Below are positions 31,263 to 32,550 of a DNA stretch of 32,550 nucleotides, piece by piece (position 1 is the stretch's first letter; each line of letters opens with the position of its first letter). The stretch comes from Candidatus Omnitrophota bacterium (lineage in GTDB: Bacteria > Omnitrophota > Gorgyraeia > Duberdicusellales > 4484-171), in contig JAGLUN010000005.1 of NCBI GenBank assembly GCA_023134705.1, positions 1 through 32,550 of the forward strand. Reading direction: 5' to 3'. A program made the translations under genes and the position numbers. The notes beneath the pieces are model-generated. The model ran no database searches, was not told the origin of the DNA, and was given only the letters and a program-made list of their open reading frames with translations.

Positions 31263-32248
31263 TTTATCCAGGGCATCATTTTTCTCAATCTCTCACCAAC
31301 CTTCTCAATTGGATGTTCTTTTTCTTTCTTCCGTAAAGCTTTAAAAACCGGCTGGTTTGCCTGATTCTCTAAAATCCATTCCCTGGCAAACTCACCTGAC
31401 TGAATATCCCGCAGAATAGTTTTCATTTGCTTTTTTGTTTCATCGGTGATTATCTTCTTTCCTCTGGTTAAATCTCCGTATTCGGCAGTATTAGAAATTA
31501 CATGGCGCATACCGGCAATCCCTTTGGAATAGATCAAATCAGTAATCAACTTCAACTCATGACAACACTCAAAATAAGCGATTTCCGGCTGATACCCGGC
31601 TTCGATTAAAGTCTCAAACCCTTTCTGGATAAGTTTGGTAACTCCTCCGCATAAAACTACCTGCTCACCAAAAAGGTCAGTCTCGGTCTCCTCTCTGAAG
31701 GTAGTCTCAATCACTCCCGCGCGGGTGCCGCCAATTGCTTTGGCGTAAGCTAAAGCGACTTTTCTTGCCGCTCCGGTAGCATCCTGGTAAACAGCGACTA
31801 AACAGGGAACACCTTTCTTCTCTAAATACATCTCTCTAACTAAAGTTCCCGGCCCTTTAGGCGCGACCATATAGACATCAACAAAAGGAGGCGGGATAAT
31901 CTGATGAAAATGGATATTAAATCCGTGTGAAAAACCTATGGCTTTACCTTTGGTTAAATTAGGTTCGATTTCTTTTTTATAAACGCCGGGCTGAATAGTA
32001 TCCTGAGTAAGAATATGGATAATATCCGCTTTCCTGGAAGCTTCATAAGCAGTCAAAGGGTTTAATCCATCCTTCTTTGCCTGGTTGTAATTCGCCGAGC
32101 CTTTAAGTTCAGCTACTAAAACTTTTACTTTGGAATCCTTCAGATTTAGGACGTGTGCCCTTCCCTGGGCACCGTAACCGATTATGGCTACAGTCTTTTT
32201 CTTTAAAATATCCGACTTTACGTCCTTATCATAATAAACCTTTGCCAT
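31259..32248 (-). CDS. ilvC: Ketol-acid reductoisomerase (class I)
   Basis: Isomerises and reduces acetolactate in valine, leucine and isoleucine synthesis. 329 residues, the class I length. N-terminal Rossmann GYGAQGRAH (24-32). Metal and substrate residues lie in [33 protein letters not shown] and SNTAEYGD. The cofactor loop reads [12 protein letters not shown] (43-54): Glu47 ends the second strand, and the Arg and final Ser typical of NADPH enzymes (GLRxGSxS) are Leu48 and Asn53. This suggests preference for NADH or dual use. GGAGGG lies 7 nt before the ATG and abuts a structured repeat. First gene of the ilvC-leuA-aroE-pilD operon as seen here. ilvB/N would lie further upstream if present. 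Confidence 0.94.
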   Translation of the reverse strand: MAKVYYDKDVKSDILKKKTVAIIGYGAQGRAHVLNLKDSKVKVLVAELKGSANYNQAKKDGLNPLTAYEASRKADIIHILTQDTIQPGVYKKEIEPNLTKGKAIGFSHGFNIHFHQIIPPPFVDVYMVAPKGPGTLVREMYLEKKGVPCLVAVYQDATGAARKVALAYAKAIGGTRAGVIETTFREETETDLFGEQVVLCGGVTKLIQKGFETLIEAGYQPEIAYFECCHELKLITDLIYSKGIAGMRHVISNTAEYGDLTRGKKIITDETKKQMKTILRDIQSGEFAREWILENQANQPVFKALRKKEKEHPIEKVGERLRKMMPWIK

Positions 32249-32260
32249 TTTTAACCCTCC

Positions 32261-32373
32261 TTCAATGAGACTTGCGTTTTTTCGAAGAAAAAACGTGTAG
32301 TCGAATTGATTCCGACGAGCGCTGTAAAATTATCGAAGAGAATTTTACAGCATCTTATGCGAGTCGGAATTAT
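32261..32373. repeat. Structured repeat, copy 1, adjoining the ilvC ribosome-binding site
   Basis: Three perfect inverted pairs: CGTTTTTTCgaaGAAAAAACG as 9-bp arms (32275-32283 and 32287-32295); ATTCCGAC (32309-32316) with GTCGGAAT (32363-32370); and inside that, GCTGTAAAATT (32321-32331) with AATTTTACAGC (32341-32351). In RNA this would be a small hairpin plus a two-tier stem. Confidence 0.85.
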
Positions 32374-32385
32374 CCAGGTTTCTCT

Positions 32386-32478
32386 TTCAATGAAACTTGC
32401 GTTTTTTCAAGCCGAAGGCGCAGGAAAACGCGTAGTCGAATTCCTGCCTGCCGACAGGCAGGGATTCCGATGGGAATC
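32386..32478. repeat. Structured repeat, copy 2
   Basis: It starts with the same 23 nt as copy 1 (one difference), then has different hairpins: GCGTTTT/AAAACGC (32400-32406 and 32425-32431), CCTGCCTGccgaCAGGCAGG (32443-32462) and GATTCCgatgGGAATC (32463-32478). The frame sequence is conserved while the inserted stems differ, which suggests modular growth. Confidence 0.8.
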
Positions 32479-32550
32479 ACAAAATCGTTGAAAAAATTTT
32501 GGGACATCTCCTCGAAAAGAAACAACTTAACCGGAAAAATGCATTTGAAA

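Larger units (their letters stand above)
32249..32550. other. Upstream region of ilvC with two modular hairpin elements
   Basis: 302 nt to the window edge. Two copies of TTCAATGARACTTGCGTTTT (32261 and 32386) each start a block of hairpins and then share CGTAGTCGAATT or a near match. Copy 1 spans 32261-32373 and copy 2 spans 32386-32478. On the minus strand these lie in the ilvC leader, and copy 1 ends at the Shine-Dalgarno sequence. Bases 32479-32550 could contain the end of an upstream gene, but I cannot identify one. Confidence 0.7.

Noticed and set aside
32275-32295. Intrinsic terminator or attenuator from the CGTTTTTTC hairpin
   Set aside because: The stem is AT-rich and no run of T follows it on the minus strand.
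32261-32478. tRNA or T-box in the ilvC upstream region (stem-loops and a TTCGAATT-like string)
   Set aside because: There is no acceptor, D or anticodon arm arrangement, no T-box sequence, and no terminator with a T run.
32306-32491. Plus-strand reading frame of 61 codons upstream of ilvC
   Set aside because: It lies wholly inside the two hairpin blocks and has no ribosome-binding site.

Overview
This 32.5 kb window is chromosomal DNA from an AT-rich diderm bacterium. It carries LPS-export genes, an outer-membrane secretin and T2SS/T4P-type machinery. The gene mix and the wordy intergenic repeats (CACAGATGAACACAG-type, CTATGGCAGACTAT-type, AACCAATAACC-type) look like an uncultured candidate-phylum genome. 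My best guess is Omnitrophota or a neighbour, but this is an impression from content and not a phylogenetic result. I see no tRNA, rRNA, CRISPR array, phage or intact insertion sequence.

Layout. (1) 1-12 kb, minus strand: serine synthesis (serA and a class V aminotransferase), clpP, a short trigger factor without its PPIase domain, lptB with an LptC-LptA fusion, a ComFB-CheR fusion, an exported-looking AmmeMemoRadiSam radical SAM protein, and a membrane-embedded spermidine-synthase-like protein. (2) 12.5-26.5 kb: a secretion/pilus locus. It holds the gspE/pilB ATPase and gspG major pseudopilin (minus), gspH-I-J-K minor pseudopilins (plus), then on the minus strand a secretin split into two separately exported proteins, an HExxH metallopeptidase with a LolA-like N-terminus, a PilP-like lipoprotein, a small MerR-type regulator, pilO, a pilM-pilN fusion and pilC. 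(3) 26.5-32.2 kb, minus: aroC, the prepilin peptidase, aroE, leuA and ilvC. Pilus genes are thus interleaved with aromatic and branched-chain amino-acid genes and are tightly coupled to them (4-nt overlaps).

How the parts fit. The secretion locus is a hybrid: T2SS-like pseudopilins G, H, I, J and K combined with T4P-type alignment proteins (PilM/N/O/P). One ATPase, one platform protein and one peptidase serve it, and there is no PilT. The ComFB-CheR fusion could link cyclic-dinucleotide or zinc sensing to protein methylation, but no chemoreceptor is in view.

The intergenic regions are unusual. Several of 300-550 bp are built from imperfect inverted repeats nested inside one another. One of them encloses the decayed 3' end of a GxxExxxY-family gene. 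A separate family of GC-rich double hairpins recurs at least five times, and a modular set of hairpins lies directly upstream of ilvC. Several genes without a Shine-Dalgarno sequence have a TATAnT box 3-6 nt before the start codon, which suggests leaderless transcripts.
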